Source: Streptomyces sp. NRRL F-5126 (GTDB taxonomy: Bacteria; Actinomycetota; Actinomycetes; Streptomycetales; Streptomycetaceae). From it: a stretch of 64,000 nt of DNA. Location: contig NZ_JOFZ01000010.1 in NCBI RefSeq assembly GCF_000721265.1, positions 124,001-188,000 of the forward strand, written 5' to 3'. The translations under genes and the position numbers were made by a program. Below, piece by piece: positions 43,484-54,775 of the stretch. The notes beneath the pieces were generated by a model, which had not been told where the DNA came from, did no database searches, and saw only the letters and a list, made by a program, of their open reading frames with translations. Numbering within the stretch: the first letter of the stretch is position 1; each line of letters starts with the position of its first letter.

Positions 43484-43516
43484 GCCCCTGACGCCCGCGG
43501 GCGGAACGCCAGGGGC
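43484..43516. terminator. hairpin between convergent genes
   Basis: GCCCCTG at 43484-43490 pairs with CAGGGGC at 43510-43516, with inner GC pairing. It lies between a plus-strand membrane gene and a minus-strand acetyltransferase. Confidence 0.6.
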
Positions 43517-43522
43517 ACCTCT

Positions 43523-44026
43523 TCAGGCGCTCGCCACGTACGTACCGGACGCGGCGGGCTTCTCCATCGTGACGAGTTCGAGCCGCGTGCCCTCGGCGCT
43601 GGTGGCGACGGGCGCGTAGCCGCGGCTGCGGTAGAGGCGCAGGTTGGAGTCGCTGCGTCCGCCCGTGAACAGCTGGAACCTGCGGGCCGCCGGGTCCTGG
43701 GCGAAGTGTGTCTCGATCGCGTCGAGGAGCCTGCCGCCGAGCCCGTGGCGCCGCATCCTGGGATGGACCATGAGCTTGCCGATCCTGGCGGTGCCCGACT
43801 CGTCGATCCTGCCGCGCACCGAGGCGATGACCTCGTCGCCGAGGCGCGCGACCAGGCAGTGGCCGCCGGCGAGGTCGGCCCTGAGGTCGTCGAGGGACTG
43901 CGTGAGTGGCTCGATGGTGTAGTCGCCGTAGAGCTCGGCCTCGCTCTGATAGCACAGGTACTGGAGTTTCAGGATGTTCTCCGCGTCCTGCGCACCTGCC
44001 GCTGAGATGGTCACGCTCATGCCCAT
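43523..44026 (-). CDS. GNAT acetyltransferase
   Basis: The 167-residue protein has a single GNAT domain: ENILKLQYLCYQSEAELYGDY, HCLVARLGDEVIASVRGRIDESGTARIGKLMVHPRMRRHGLGGRLLDAIE (acetyl-CoA loop RRHGLGG) and LFTGGRSDSNLRLYRSRGYAPV. The substrate is unknown. GGGAGG stands before the ATG at 44026; a second ATG at 44020 and a GTG at 44047 are alternatives. Confidence 0.87.
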   Translation of the reverse strand: MGMSVTISAAGAQDAENILKLQYLCYQSEAELYGDYTIEPLTQSLDDLRADLAGGHCLVARLGDEVIASVRGRIDESGTARIGKLMVHPRMRRHGLGGRLLDAIETHFAQDPAARRFQLFTGGRSDSNLRLYRSRGYAPVATSAEGTRLELVTMEKPAASGTYVASA

Positions 44027-44316
44027 GTGTGCATGCCTCCCGCTCACTTGGTTACGCCGATTGTCTACCGCTCCTTTCCCACTTGTTCAGGAGCCGCAAC
44101 CTCCGCGGTGCGTGGATTCTGTGCGGGCATTCGACGCATTCGGGGCCTACCGCACCCAAACGCCCGTGTGACATATCCGACGCGCCCGCCGCCGCGGGCG
44201 TGGTCGCGGCCTCGCGCAGCCCTCCCGGGGTGCGTTCGGGCACGCGGCGCGAGTAATGTCCTCACCTGCACCGACCTCGCCACTCATCCATGCCGGCCGA
44301 CGACACGGAGGATCCG

Positions 44317-44988
44317 TTGTCCCGTTTCGCGTTCCTCAAGGCAACGATCGGATCACTCGTGCGGCTTGCGTTCCGTACGACGGTGGAGGGCGCGGAGCAC
44401 ATCCCCGGCACCGGTCCCGTGATCCTCGCGGGCAACCATCTGACGTTCATCGACTCGATGATCCTTCCGCTCGTCTGCGACCGGCAGGTGTTCTTCATCG
44501 GCAAGGACGAGTACGTGACGGGTCGCGGCATCAAGGGTCGCGCGATGGCGTGGTTCTTCACCGGTGTCGGAATGATCCCCGTGGACCGGGACGGCGGGCG
44601 CGGCGGGGTGGCCGCACTGATGACGGGGCGGCGGGTCCTGGAGGAGGGCAAGATCTTCGGGATCTACCCCGAGGGCACCCGCTCCCCCGACGGACGGCTG
44701 TACCGCGGGCGTACGGGCATCGCGCGGCTGACGCTGATGACGGGCGCGCCGGTGGTGCCGTTCGCGATGATCGGCACGGACAAGCTCCAGCCGAGCGGGC
44801 GTGGGCTGCCGCGGGCGGGCAAGGTCACGGTGCGGTTCGGCCCGGCGATGGAGTTCTCCCGCTACGACGGGATGGAGCGCGACCGCTACGTGCTGCGTGC
44901 GGTGACGGACTCCGTGATGGCGGAGGTCATGCGGCTCGGCGGCCAGGAGTATGTCGACATGTACGCCACCAAGGCGAAGGCGGCCTGA
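44317..44988 (+). CDS. 1-acyl-sn-glycerol-3-phosphate acyltransferase (PlsC family)
   Basis: The 223-residue protein carries both PlsC motifs: NHLTFID (NHx4D) and FGIYPEGTRSPDGRLYRGRTGIARL. The acyl-chain specificity is not visible. It makes phosphatidic acid or acylates a related lipid at the membrane. A TTG at 44317 sits 5 nt after GGAGG and gives the N-terminus LSRFAFLKA, which matches the family start I remember; an ATG at 44290 lacks a ribosome site. Confidence 0.88.
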   Translation: MSRFAFLKATIGSLVRLAFRTTVEGAEHIPGTGPVILAGNHLTFIDSMILPLVCDRQVFFIGKDEYVTGRGIKGRAMAWFFTGVGMIPVDRDGGRGGVAALMTGRRVLEEGKIFGIYPEGTRSPDGRLYRGRTGIARLTLMTGAPVVPFAMIGTDKLQPSGRGLPRAGKVTVRFGPAMEFSRYDGMERDRYVLRAVTDSVMAEVMRLGGQEYVDMYATKAKAA

Positions 44989-45734
44989 CGGCCGGTCGCG
45001 CCCGCCCTCAGGCCGTCGCGACCCCTTTCGCGTTGCCGCCCCGGCAGCGGCCGGTTCCGCGCGCCGACGGACCCGGCACCCGGCCATCCCGGCGCTGCTC
45101 CCGTGGCGCTCGCCGCAGCGGGCTGCTCCTCATACGGGCTCACGCCGTGCCGGGTGTCATGGCCTGCGCCTGCGGAAGGCCTCCCCTCCCGCTGGTGAGC
45201 CCGGCATGCCCGGCGAAGCCGAGTCGCGCGCCCGTGGCCCGCTCGGCAGCGGCCGGTTCCGCGCGCCGACGTGCCCGGCGGCCGACCGACCGACCCGCCG
45301 ATGCCCCCGTCGCGCCCGCGCGCCGTGCCTGCGGCCGACCGCTCCTCGTCGAGTTCCGGCCTGGCGCCCGGCCACCCGCGAAGCCCCGGCCACCCGCGAA
45401 GCCCACCGACCGCCCCGGCGACGCCCCCGTCGCGCCCGCGCGCCGTGCCTGCGGCCGACCGCTCCTCGTCGAGTTCCGGCCTGGCGCCCGGCCGCCCGCG
45501 AAGGCCCCCGCCCCTGCGGAAGGCCGCCTCTCCCGCTCCGGCGCCGCGGCCCGCGCGGCAGCGACCGGTCCCCGCACCGGTGGCCCCAGCGAGCGGCAGA
45601 CCGACCCGCCGACGCCCCCGTCGCGCCCTGGCCCGTCCCGGCGAGGGACCGCGGCCCCACGCCGTGCCCCGCATTCCTGCGGCGGGCCGCAGGCCGGAGC
45701 CGGGGTACGGCGGGTGCGCTCGCGGACGGGCGCC
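44989..45734. repeat. gene-free repeat region with a 120-bp period
   Basis: A segment beginning GCCCCCGTCGCGCCCGCGCG is identical at 45303-45373 and 45423-45493 (71 bp, exactly 120 bp apart). The CCCGCGAAG that follows each copy is also shared. Inside the first period an 18-bp unit (CCACCCGCGAAGCCCCGG) is repeated in tandem. A partial third copy starts at ~45612 (GACGCCCCCGTCGCGCC), and GGCCGGTTCCGCGCGCCGAC occurs at ~45048 and ~45250. Open frames through it are low-complexity on all frames, and I see no gene. Confidence 0.8.
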
Positions 45735-47327
45735 TCAGTCGTGGGGCATGGCGGCGGCGTGTGCCGCGCCCTCGCGGGCGCGGTCCTCGCCGTCCGGGGG
45801 CGCGTCCCCGAGACGCTGGCCCCGCAGCAGCACCCATGCGGCGCCGGCCGTCGCCAGCAGGATCAGCGCGCCCGCGCCCGACGCCGCGCGCAGACCGTCG
45901 ACGAACGAGCTCTGCGCCGCGGTGAGCAGCGCCGCTCCCCCGTGGCCCAGGCCCGCCGCCGCCTCGACCGCGCCGCCCAGGGAATCGTGTGCGGCAGCCG
46001 ACGCACCGGCCGGGGTGCCCGGCGGGGACGCGAAGCCGCGGTACACGCCGGTGACGATCGTGCCGAGCAGCGCGATGCCGAGCGCCGTGCCCAGCTCGTA
46101 GGCCGTCTCGGAGACGGCCGACGCCGCGCCCGCCTCCTCCTTCGGGACGCTGCCGAGGATCACGTCGGCGGTGACGGTGAAGCTGAAGCCGGCGCCCACG
46201 CCGACCACCAGCAGCACCGCGCCAAGCGCCGGGTACGGCGTGTGCACGCTGAAGAGGGTGACCGCCGCGAGCGCGAGCCCGACGGCGGCGAGCCCGCCCG
46301 AGACGATCGCCCGCACCGAGAAGCGCCGCGCCGCGCGCCCCGCCATCAGGCCCGTCACGACGGAGCCGACCGCCGCCGGGATCTCGGCCAGTCCGGCCTG
46401 CAGCGGATCGCGCCCCTGGACCAGCTGCAGGAACTGCGACAGGAAGAAGATGAGTCCCGACAGTCCGAGGATGGTCAGCAGGTCGGCAAGGACAGCGCCG
46501 CGGAAGCCGCGGTGGTGGAACAGGCGCATGTCGAGCAGCGGCTCGGGCAGCGTGAGCTGGCGCCGTACGAACCAGACGAGTGCGGCAAGACCCGCGGCCG
46601 CCGAGGCCGCGACGTCTGCCCGCACGCCGTGCGCGGCCGCCTCCTTGACCGCGTAGACGACGCCGATGACGCCGGCGAGCGAGAGCAGCACACTCGGCAG
46701 GTCCCACGGACCTGGCCTGGGGTTTTTCGACTCGGGCAGGAGTTTGACGCCGACCGCCACGAGCACCGCCATCACTGGCAGGTTGATCAGGAAGACGGAG
46801 CCCCACCAGAAGTGCTCCAGCAGGAAGCCGCCGACGACGGGGCCGACGGCAGCGCCGGCGGAGGCCGTCGCGCCCCAGACGCCGACGGCGAGGCTGCGTT
46901 CCTTCGGGTCGTGGAAGATGTTGCGGATCAGCGCGAGCGTCGCGGGCATCAGGGTCGCGCCCGCGACGCCGAGCAGGGCGCGAGCGGCGATCATCATCGC
47001 GGGGCTCGTCGCGTACGCGTTGAGCACGGAGATCCCGCCGAACGCGATCGAACCGGTCAGCAGCAGCTTCTTCCTGCCGATGCGGTCGCCGAGGCTGCCC
47101 ATGGAGACGAGGAGCCCGGCGATGACGAACGAGTAGACGTCGCCGATCCACAGCAACTGGGTGCTCGACGGGCGCAGGTCCTCGCTGAGGTAGGGCGTGG
47201 CGAGGCCGAGGACGGTCGCGTCGACCGCCACGAGCAGCACCGCGAGCACCAGCACGGCGAGCGCGAGCCAGCGGCCCAGGCCGCCGCGGAGGGGCGCCGT
47301 CGCCGGCGTACCGGGTACGGCGGTCAC
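45735..47327 (-). CDS. 14-helix MFS drug exporter (DHA2, EmrB/QacA-like)
   Basis: The 530-residue transporter shows AVDATVLGLATPYLSEDL (helix 1 with the D-x-T motif), the A-like loop GSLGDRIGRKKLLLTGS, motif C in helix 5 (GATASAGAAVGPVVGGFLLEHFWWGSVFLINLP) and about 14 helices. Proton-driven efflux of hydrophobic cations or antibiotics is the usual role. The GTG at 47327 overlaps the stop of the TetR gene (GTGA), so exporter and regulator are one operon, probably self-repressed through the operator at 47888-47907. Confidence 0.92.
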   Translation of the reverse strand: MTAVPGTPATAPLRGGLGRWLALAVLVLAVLLVAVDATVLGLATPYLSEDLRPSSTQLLWIGDVYSFVIAGLLVSMGSLGDRIGRKKLLLTGSIAFGGISVLNAYATSPAMMIAARALLGVAGATLMPATLALIRNIFHDPKERSLAVGVWGATASAGAAVGPVVGGFLLEHFWWGSVFLINLPVMAVLVAVGVKLLPESKNPRPGPWDLPSVLLSLAGVIGVVYAVKEAAAHGVRADVAASAAAGLAALVWFVRRQLTLPEPLLDMRLFHHRGFRGAVLADLLTILGLSGLIFFLSQFLQLVQGRDPLQAGLAEIPAAVGSVVTGLMAGRAARRFSVRAIVSGGLAAVGLALAAVTLFSVHTPYPALGAVLLVVGVGAGFSFTVTADVILGSVPKEEAGAASAVSETAYELGTALGIALLGTIVTGVYRGFASPPGTPAGASAAAHDSLGGAVEAAAGLGHGGAALLTAAQSSFVDGLRAASGAGALILLATAGAAWVLLRGQRLGDAPPDGEDRAREGAAHAAAMPHD

Positions 47328-47869
47328 TGCGCGCTCCGCCGCACCCCGCCGAGCAGCAGTTCGACGGTCATACGGGTGAAGTCACGCGCAGCGACCCTGC
47401 CGTCCTGGATGGACCAGGCGCAGGCGCTGATCAGCCCGGAAAGGGCCTCGGCGAGCCATGCTGCCGGCAGGTCGATGCGGAACTCGCCGCTCTCCTGCCC
47501 CCGCCGGAACAGCGCGCAGATCCTGGCGTCCGTGCGGTTCCAGCCCTCGTGCACGTCGCCTTCGAAGAGCTGGTTCTCGGTGACGAGGAAGGCGAGCAGG
47601 CCCGCGGCGGGCTCGACCGCGGCGACGAACCTGCGCAGCGCGTCCTCCGCCGGTCCCGCGTCGATGTCCGCCGCGTCGAGCGCCGCCTCGATCTCCTGGA
47701 TGCCGAGCGATTCAAGCGCCCGTACCAGAGCGTCACGGCCGGCGAAGTGCCGGTGGAGGGTGGCGCGGCCGATCCCCGCGGCCCTGGCCACCTCGTCCAT
47801 GGTGGCCGCCGGCCTGCGGGCGAGCAGGGCGGCGGCGCTGCGCAGCAGGTGTTCACGGTCAACGGCCAT
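47324..47869 (-). CDS. TetR-family repressor of the MFS exporter
   Basis: The 181-residue protein has the TetR helix-turn-helix (HLLRSAAALLARRPAATMDEVARAAGIGRATLHRHFAGRDALVRAL) and a divergent ligand domain (FVAAVEPAAGLLAFLVTENQLFEGDVHEGWNRTDARICALFRRGQESGEFR...). I chose the ATG at 47869 (MAVDREH) because the upstream ATG at 47896 lies inside the operator. It is coupled to the exporter by a 4-bp overlap. The ligand is unknown. Confidence 0.88.
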   Translation of the reverse strand: MAVDREHLLRSAAALLARRPAATMDEVARAAGIGRATLHRHFAGRDALVRALESLGIQEIEAALDAADIDAGPAEDALRRFVAAVEPAAGLLAFLVTENQLFEGDVHEGWNRTDARICALFRRGQESGEFRIDLPAAWLAEALSGLISACAWSIQDGRVAARDFTRMTVELLLGGVRRSAQ

Positions 47870-47887
47870 GAGACGAACATACCTCGA

Positions 47888-47907
47888 ATGAGACATTCAT
47901 GTCTCAT
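47888..47907. promoter_or_regulatory. TetR operator, perfect 9-bp inverted repeat
   Basis: ATGAGACAT-TC-ATGTCTCAT is a perfect palindrome with 9-bp arms ending 19 bp upstream of the TetR start codon, where repression of the tetR-MFS operon would be expected. Confidence 0.8.
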
Positions 47908-47965
47908 CGAGTGAGGGACGTCACCATGGCCCCCGGCCGTGTCAGGTCGGGCACGCCCACGGGAT

Positions 47966-47983
47966 ATCTTGATGTCGAGCAAT
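47966..47983. promoter_or_regulatory. possible regulatory motif upstream of icd
   Basis: TATCTTGATGTCGAGCAATA contains the imperfect palindrome CTTGATGTCGAG about 60 bp before the icd start. I vaguely recall similar motifs ahead of Streptomyces central-metabolism genes. It is recorded as a candidate only. Confidence 0.3.
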
Positions 47984-48041
47984 ATGCGGAAGACCTTGCA
48001 GAAGACCTTGCTGACGTGAGCAGACGTGGAGCGGAGCACCG

Positions 48042-50264
48042 GTGACTGACTCGACCATCATCTATACGCACACCGACGAGGCCCCGGCCCTGGCGACGTA
48101 CTCGTTCCTGCCGGTGATCGAGGCGTACGCCTCCACCGCCGGTGTCGCCGTGGAGAGCCGGGACATCTCCCTGGCCGGGCGGATCATCGCCCACTTCCCC
48201 GAGCGTCTCAAGGAGGACCAGCGCATCGGCGACGCCCTCGCCGAGCTTGGCGAGCTCGCCAAGACGCCGAGCGCGAACATCATCAAGCTGCCGAACATCT
48301 CGGCCTCGATCCCCCAGCTCAAGGCCGCGATCGCCGAGCTCAAGGGCCAGGGCTACGCGCTGCCCGACTACCCGGACGACCCGAAGACCGACGAGGAGCG
48401 CGACGTACGCGCCCGCTACGACAAGGTCAAGGGCAGCGCCGTCAACCCGGTGCTGCGCGAGGGCAACTCGGACCGCAGGGCCCCCGCGTCCGTCAAGAAC
48501 TACGCGAAGGCCCACCCGCACCGCATGGGTGCCTGGTCGGCCGACTCGAAGACGAACGTCGCGACGATGGGCGCCGACGACTTCCGCTCCACCGAGAAGT
48601 CCGCGGTGATCGCCGAGGACGGCGCGCTGCGCATCGAGTTGGTGGGCGACGACGGCACGACGACGGTCCTGCGCGAGTCCGTGCCGGTCCTGGCGGGCGA
48701 GGTCGTGGACGCGTCCGTCCTGCGCGTGGCCGCCCTGCGCGAGTTCCTGACCGCGCGGATCGCCGAGGCGAAGGCCGCGGGCGTGCTGTTCTCCGTGCAC
48801 CTGAAGGCGACGATGATGAAGGTCTCCGACCCGATCATCTTCGGCCACGTCGTGCGCGCGTTCTTCCCGAAGACCTTCGCCCAGTACGGCGACGTGCTCG
48901 CCAAGGCGGGGCTCACGCCCAACGACGGCCTCGGCGGCATCCTCAAGGGCGTCGAGTCGCTGCCCGAGGGCGCCGCGATCAAGGCGTCGTTCGACGCGGA
49001 GCTCGCCGAGGGCCCCGAGCTCGCCATGGTCGACTCCGACCGCGGCATCACCAACCTGCACGTGCCGAGCGACGTCATCGTGGACGCGTCCATGCCCGCG
49101 ATGATCCGCACGTCCGGCCACATGTGGGGCAAGGACGGCGGCGAGCACGACACCCTCGCCGTCATCCCCGACAGCAGCTACGCGGGCATCTACCAGGCCA
49201 CCATCGAGGACTGCCGCGCGCACGGCGCCTTCGACCCGGCCACCATGGGCTCGGTGCCCAACGTCGGCCTGATGGCCCAGGCGGCCGAGGAGTACGGCAG
49301 CCACGACAAGACGTTCGAGATCCCCACCACGGGGACGGTCCGCGCGGTCGACGCGTCGGGCGAGGCGGTGCTCGAGCAGGTCGTCAGCGCCGGCGACATC
49401 TTCCGCATGTGCCAGACGAAGGACGTGCCCGTCCGTGACTGGGTCAAGCTCGCCGTCACGCGCGCCCGCGCCACCGGCGACCCCGCCGTGTTCTGGCTCG
49501 ACGAGTCCCGTGCCCACGACCGCAACCTGATCGCGAAGGTCGAGGCGTACCTGCCGGAGCACGACACCGAGGGCCTGACCATCGAGGTCATGTCGCCGGT
49601 CGACGCCACCAGGTTCTCGCTGGAGCGCATCCGGCGCGGCGAGAACACCATCTCGGTCACCGGCAACGTGCTGCGCGACTACCTGACCGACCTCTTCCCG
49701 ATCCTGGAGCTCGGCACGAGCGCCAAGATGCTGTCGGTGGTGCCGCTGATCAGCGGCGGCGGCCTGTTCGAGACGGGCGCGGGCGGCTCCGCGCCCAAGC
49801 ACGTGCAGCAACTCGTCAAGGAGGACTACCTCCGCTGGGACAGCCTCGGCGAGTTCCTGGCCCTCGCCGTCAGCTTCGAGCAGCTGGCGAACTCCACGGG
49901 CAACGCACGCGCCAAGGTGCTCGCGGAGACCCTGGACCGCGCCACCGGCACGTTCCTGAACGAGGACAAGTCGCCGAGCCGCCGCATCGGCGGCATCGAC
50001 AACCGCGGCAGCCACTTCTACCTGGCCATGTACTGGGCACAGGAGCTGGCGAAGCAGACGGCGGACGCGCGTCTCGCCGAGGCGTTCGCGGGCCTCGCCA
50101 AGACGCTGACGGAGCAGGAGCAGACGATCGTCGGCGAACTGGCCGCGGTGCAGGGCTCTCCGGTCGAGCTGGGCGGCTACTACCAGCCCGACCCGGCGAA
50201 GGCCGCCGCCGTGATGCGTCCGTCGAAGACGTTCAACCAGGCGATCGACGCGCTGAAGGGCTGA
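48042..50264 (+). CDS. icd: NADP-dependent isocitrate dehydrogenase, monomeric type
   Basis: The 740-residue enzyme oxidises isocitrate to 2-oxoglutarate in the TCA cycle and makes NADPH. Length and sequence fit the monomeric IDH family: [16 protein letters not shown] opening, [98 protein letters not shown] and [16 protein letters not shown]. The GTG at 48042 follows GGAGCGGAGCACC. The gene stands alone, with a strong terminator after it. Confidence 0.97.
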   Translation: MTDSTIIYTHTDEAPALATYSFLPVIEAYASTAGVAVESRDISLAGRIIAHFPERLKEDQRIGDALAELGELAKTPSANIIKLPNISASIPQLKAAIAELKGQGYALPDYPDDPKTDEERDVRARYDKVKGSAVNPVLREGNSDRRAPASVKNYAKAHPHRMGAWSADSKTNVATMGADDFRSTEKSAVIAEDGALRIELVGDDGTTTVLRESVPVLAGEVVDASVLRVAALREFLTARIAEAKAAGVLFSVHLKATMMKVSDPIIFGHVVRAFFPKTFAQYGDVLAKAGLTPNDGLGGILKGVESLPEGAAIKASFDAELAEGPELAMVDSDRGITNLHVPSDVIVDASMPAMIRTSGHMWGKDGGEHDTLAVIPDSSYAGIYQATIEDCRAHGAFDPATMGSVPNVGLMAQAAEEYGSHDKTFEIPTTGTVRAVDASGEAVLEQVVSAGDIFRMCQTKDVPVRDWVKLAVTRARATGDPAVFWLDESRAHDRNLIAKVEAYLPEHDTEGLTIEVMSPVDATRFSLERIRRGENTISVTGNVLRDYLTDLFPILELGTSAKMLSVVPLISGGGLFETGAGGSAPKHVQQLVKEDYLRWDSLGEFLALAVSFEQLANSTGNARAKVLAETLDRATGTFLNEDKSPSRRIGGIDNRGSHFYLAMYWAQELAKQTADARLAEAFAGLAKTLTEQEQTIVGELAAVQGSPVELGGYYQPDPAKAAAVMRPSKTFNQAIDALKG

Positions 50265-50271
50265 ACGGACG

Positions 50272-50302
50272 GGGCTGGGGGCGGCTCGGCCGCCCCCAGC
50301 CC
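50272..50302. terminator. icd terminator
   Basis: A perfect 14-bp stem (GGGCTGGGGGCGGC / GCCGCCCCCAGCCC) with a TCG loop begins 8 bp after the icd stop. Confidence 0.88.
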
Positions 50303-50387
50303 AGGGCCGTGCCGGGCTGCCGCCGGCGCGCGGGACACCGGCCAGAGCGTTTCCAGAGTGCTGCGCGCGGCGGCTCGACGACGAAGG

Positions 50388-50460
50388 CAGGGGCGGCAGG
50401 AGTCGAACCTGCGGCGTCCGCTTTTGGAGAGCGGTGCTCTGGCCTCTGAGCTACACCCCT
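50388..50460 (-). tRNA. tRNA-Trp (anticodon CCA)
   Basis: On the minus strand the acceptor is AGGGGTG/CGCCCCT (one G-T pair), the anticodon arm CCGCT-CTCCAAA-AGCGG with CCA, the T arm GCAGG-TTCGACT-CCTGC and the discriminator G. It is 73 nt long, with no encoded CCA. It lies between icd and argH. Confidence 0.95.
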
Positions 50461-50573
50461 TCGTCCTCGTCACTCCGACTCTGGCAGGGATGCCTCAGAC
50501 GTGTCATGTGATGATCCGTGTGTCGGACGGTCCTCCCACGTATGGCCGCGCCCGGCCCGCGCCTGACGGGGCC

Positions 50574-52028
<1,455 letters not shown>

Positions 52029-52081
52029 TCATGGTGGTCGTGGTGCCGCGCACGCGGCGGCGCGCGGGCGGCCGGAACCGG

Positions 52082-52119
52082 CACCGCCTCCCCGCCCACG
52101 AGGGAACGGGGAGGCGGTG
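52082..52119. terminator. argG terminator
   Basis: Two 12-nt perfect arms (CACCGCCTCCCC / GGGGAGGCGGTG) flank a 14-nt loop, 46 bp after the argG stop and 80 bp before the argH start. Confidence 0.8.
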
Positions 52120-52165
52120 GGATGCCGGTACGGCCGCGCCTTGGGCAGTGGTGCCCTGGGGCAGG

Positions 52166-53362
52166 TTAGCCCTGGAGGTCGCGCTTGGCGGCGATCTTCG
52201 AGGAGAGGCCGAAGATCTCGATGAAACCCTGCGCCTTCGACTGGTCGAACGTGTCGCCGGTGTCGTACGTGGCGAGGTTGAAGTCGTACAGCGACGAGTC
52301 GGAGCGGCGGCCCGTGACCACGGCGCGGCCGGCGTGCAGCGTCATCCGGATGTCGCCGGTGACGTGCTCGTTCGCCTCGTTGATGAAGCCGTCGAGCGCG
52401 CGCTTGAGCGGGGAGAACCACTGGCCGTCGTAGACGAGCTCGCCCCAGCGCTGCTCGACCTGCCGCTTGTAGCGGGCCAGTTCGCGCTCGACGGTCACGC
52501 TCTCCAGCTCCTGGTGCGCGGTGATCAGCGCGATCGCGCCGGGTGCCTCGTAGACCTCGCGCGACTTGATGCCCACGAGCCGGTCCTCGACCATGTCGAT
52601 GCGGCCGATGCCCTGGGCCCCGGCGCGCTCGTTGAGCTGCTGGATGGCCTGGAGGACGGTGACGGGCCTGCCGTCGATGGCGACGGGGACGCCCGCCTTG
52701 AAGGAGATGACGACCTCGTCGGCCTCGCGCTGTGTGGCCGGGTTCTGCGTGTAGTCGTAGATGTCCTCGATGGGCGCGTTCCAGATGTCCTCGAGGAAGC
52801 CCGTCTCGACGGCGCGCCCGAAGACGTTCTGGTCGATGGAGTACGGGGACTTCTTGGTGGTCGCGATCGGCAGGTTCTTCTGCTCGCAGAACGCGATCGC
52901 CTTGTCACGGGTCATCGCGTAGTCGCGCACGGGGGCGATGCACTTGAGGCCGGGCGCGAGGGCGACGATGCCGGCCTCGAAGCGGACCTGGTCGTTGCCC
53001 TTGCCGGTGCAGCCGTGGGCGACGGTGCCTGCGCCGTGCTTCTCGGCCGCGGCGACGAGGTGCTTGACGATCGCCGGCCTGGACAGGGCGGACACCAGCG
53101 GGTAGCGGTCCATGTAGAGGGCGTTGGCCTTGATGGCCGGCAGGCAGTACCCGTCGGCGAACTCGTCCTTCGCGTCGGCGACCTCGGCCTCGACGGCCCC
53201 GCAGGCGAGGGCACGCTTGCGGATGACATCCATGTCCTCGCCGCCCTGGCCGACGTCGACGGCGACGGCGATCACCTCGGCGCCCGTCTCCTCGGCGATC
53301 CAACCGATGGCGACGGACGTGTCCAGGCCGCCCGAGTAGGCGAGTACGACGCGCTCGGTCAC
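52166..53362 (-). CDS. argG: argininosuccinate synthase
   Basis: The 398-residue ATP-dependent ligase joins citrulline and aspartate. The PP-loop [14 protein letters not shown] (~9-22), [31 protein letters not shown] and [19 protein letters not shown] are typical of the class. GTG at 53362 follows AAGGAGAGA; the open frame extends to 53920 across the monooxygenase gene and is rejected. A candidate ARG box lies just upstream, so regulation by ArgR is likely. Confidence 0.97.
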   Translation of the reverse strand: MTERVVLAYSGGLDTSVAIGWIAEETGAEVIAVAVDVGQGGEDMDVIRKRALACGAVEAEVADAKDEFADGYCLPAIKANALYMDRYPLVSALSRPAIVKHLVAAAEKHGAGTVAHGCTGKGNDQVRFEAGIVALAPGLKCIAPVRDYAMTRDKAIAFCEQKNLPIATTKKSPYSIDQNVFGRAVETGFLEDIWNAPIEDIYDYTQNPATQREADEVVISFKAGVPVAIDGRPVTVLQAIQQLNERAGAQGIGRIDMVEDRLVGIKSREVYEAPGAIALITAHQELESVTVERELARYKRQVEQRWGELVYDGQWFSPLKRALDGFINEANEHVTGDIRMTLHAGRAVVTGRRSDSSLYDFNLATYDTGDTFDQSKAQGFIEIFGLSSKIAAKRDLQG

Positions 53363-53376
53363 GACTCTCTCCTTAG

Positions 53377-53408
53377 GATGCATTCGCTGATGGGTATAAC
53401 TATGCAAG
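53377..53408. promoter_or_regulatory. candidate ARG box upstream of argG
   Basis: The AT-rich stretch contains GATGCATTCGCTGATGG and GTATAACTATGCAAG, i.e. TGCAT and ATGCA half-sites around a TATAACTATG core, 15-46 bp before the argG start codon. Its AT content stands out from the surroundings. It is compatible with ArgR binding but matches no consensus exactly by eye. Confidence 0.5.
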
Positions 53409-53436
53409 CCTCCGCATGGTTTGTCAAAACTGGTGG

Positions 53437-54705
53437 TCACGGGCGCGGCCGCGCGGGGACGGCGCCGAGCGGCGCTGGGTCCTCGGGGAGCCGCCAGGCG
53501 CCCCCGCGGTCCTCCTTCGACCATCGCGCGACGAGGTCGGGGACGCGCAGGAACGAGGCCAGCGCCGAGGCGGCGAGGACGGTGCCGATCGCGGCCCGGG
53601 TCTCGGGCAGCATCAGGCGCAGGAGGCGCGGATCGACCTGGCCCTGGATCTCGTCGGCGAAGGGGCGCAGCGCCGTGTCGTAGCCGGCCAGCGCCGCCGG
53701 CAGGTCGTCCGGGTGCCGGTTGATCTCGCCGGCCAGGACGTGGGCCCCGACCAGGCCGCCCGAGATGCCCATACCGCTGTAGGGGGAGGCGCAGTGCGCG
53801 GCGTCGCCGGCCAGCACCACACGCCCCCTGGACCAGGTATCGGTGCGCACCTGGACCACTTCCTGCGAGTAGAAGAAGGGGCTCTCCCCCATGGACTCGA
53901 TGAAGCGCCCCGCCTGCCACCCGGCGTCACGGAACCTGGCGGCCCAGAACTCCTGCTGGCGCTCCACGGGGGCGCGATGGACGGCCGAGGCCTCCCGTGA
54001 CTCCTCGCGCAGTACGAAGTACGCCTGGGTTTCGGACGGGCTGTGGCTGCGGCGCATGATCTGGCGGCCGCCCGGGGCCATGTACGTGTCCCGGATGTTG
54101 CTGTCGGAGGCGATGCGCGGGACGAACCAGTAGGCCATGTGGATGCCCGTCCGCCAGTACGGGTCGGCCCCCTCGGGGAGTATCGCCCGCCGGATGCGCG
54201 ATCCTTGCCCGTCGGCGCCGACCAGGAGGTCGAACGCGCCAAAGGACCCGTCCGAGAAATGCGCGACGACCTCGCGCTCGTCCTGCTCGAAGCCGTCCAC
54301 GCTCTTGCCGAAGACGTACTCGGCGTCGTCCTTCGTCGCGTCGTGCAGGATCCGTACCAGGTCGCCGCGCATGATCTCGTACTCCGACGTGAGCGTCTGC
54401 CGGCCGCGCCCCGAGGTGTTGGCCATGATCGTCGCCCTGGCCCTGCCGCGGGCGTCCACGAAGGCGACACCCGCCTCGTCCACGAGCTTCCCGCGCACGG
54501 CGCCGAGCAGTCCCATCCGTTCGACGGCCTCGATGCCCTGTCCGCGCAGGTCGACCTGCGCCCCGGTGGCCCGCAGCGCCGGGTGGCGCTCGACGACGGT
54601 CACGTGGTGGCCGCCCCGCGCGAGCCAGAAGGCCAGGGCCTGCCCCGCGATCCCGCCGCCTGCGACGAGGACCCGCAGCCGACGCGGCTCCGACTTCCCT
54701 GTCAT
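53437..54705 (-). CDS. FAD-dependent monooxygenase, Tet(X)-like
   Basis: The 422-residue group A flavoprotein hydroxylase has the N-terminal FAD motif [29 protein letters not shown], the DG motif [17 protein letters not shown] and the GD motif [35 protein letters not shown]. The layout and the [12 protein letters not shown] segment resemble Tet(X)/polyketide hydroxylases. Divergent transcription from a Tn10-TetR-like repressor over a tetO-like operator suggests that a tetracycline-type compound is ligand and possibly substrate; this is inference. I chose the ATG at 54705 (MTGKSEP; GGGG 8 nt before), with 54711 as alternative. The last ~40 residues are a Pro-rich tail. Confidence 0.87.
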   Translation of the reverse strand: MTGKSEPRRLRVLVAGGGIAGQALAFWLARGGHHVTVVERHPALRATGAQVDLRGQGIEAVERMGLLGAVRGKLVDEAGVAFVDARGRARATIMANTSGRGRQTLTSEYEIMRGDLVRILHDATKDDAEYVFGKSVDGFEQDEREVVAHFSDGSFGAFDLLVGADGQGSRIRRAILPEGADPYWRTGIHMAYWFVPRIASDSNIRDTYMAPGGRQIMRRSHSPSETQAYFVLREESREASAVHRAPVERQQEFWAARFRDAGWQAGRFIESMGESPFFYSQEVVQVRTDTWSRGRVVLAGDAAHCASPYSGMGISGGLVGAHVLAGEINRHPDDLPAALAGYDTALRPFADEIQGQVDPRLLRLMLPETRAAIGTVLAASALASFLRVPDLVARWSKEDRGGAWRLPEDPAPLGAVPARPRP

Positions 54706-54719
54706 GCTCATCACCCCAA

Positions 54720-54768
54720 AATCTATCGGTGAAAGATTCCTTTTCAGAGTCATCTATCGGCGATAGAT
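54720..54768. promoter_or_regulatory. two tetO-like operators in the tetR / monooxygenase divergent promoter
   Basis: ATCTATCG-G-CGATAGAT (54752-54768) is a perfect 17-bp palindrome ending 7 bp before the TetR start. A second, imperfect copy (ATCTATCGGTGAAAGAT, ~54721-54737) lies before the monooxygenase start. The core CTATCggCGATAG resembles the Tn10 tetO core CTATCagTGATAG. The spacing of two operators between divergent genes also copies the classical tetA/tetR arrangement. Confidence 0.85.
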
Positions 54769-54775
54769 TGTCAAC

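Noticed and set aside
45303..45493. CRISPR-like array
   Set aside because: Only two full copies with a long 120-bp period, no short palindromic repeats and no cas genes; they are ordinary tandem or duplicated repeats.
44256..47891. 1211-codon plus-strand open frame through the repeat region and the MFS/TetR genes
   Set aside because: Antisense to the exporter and repressor, with low-complexity translation; a GC-driven artefact.
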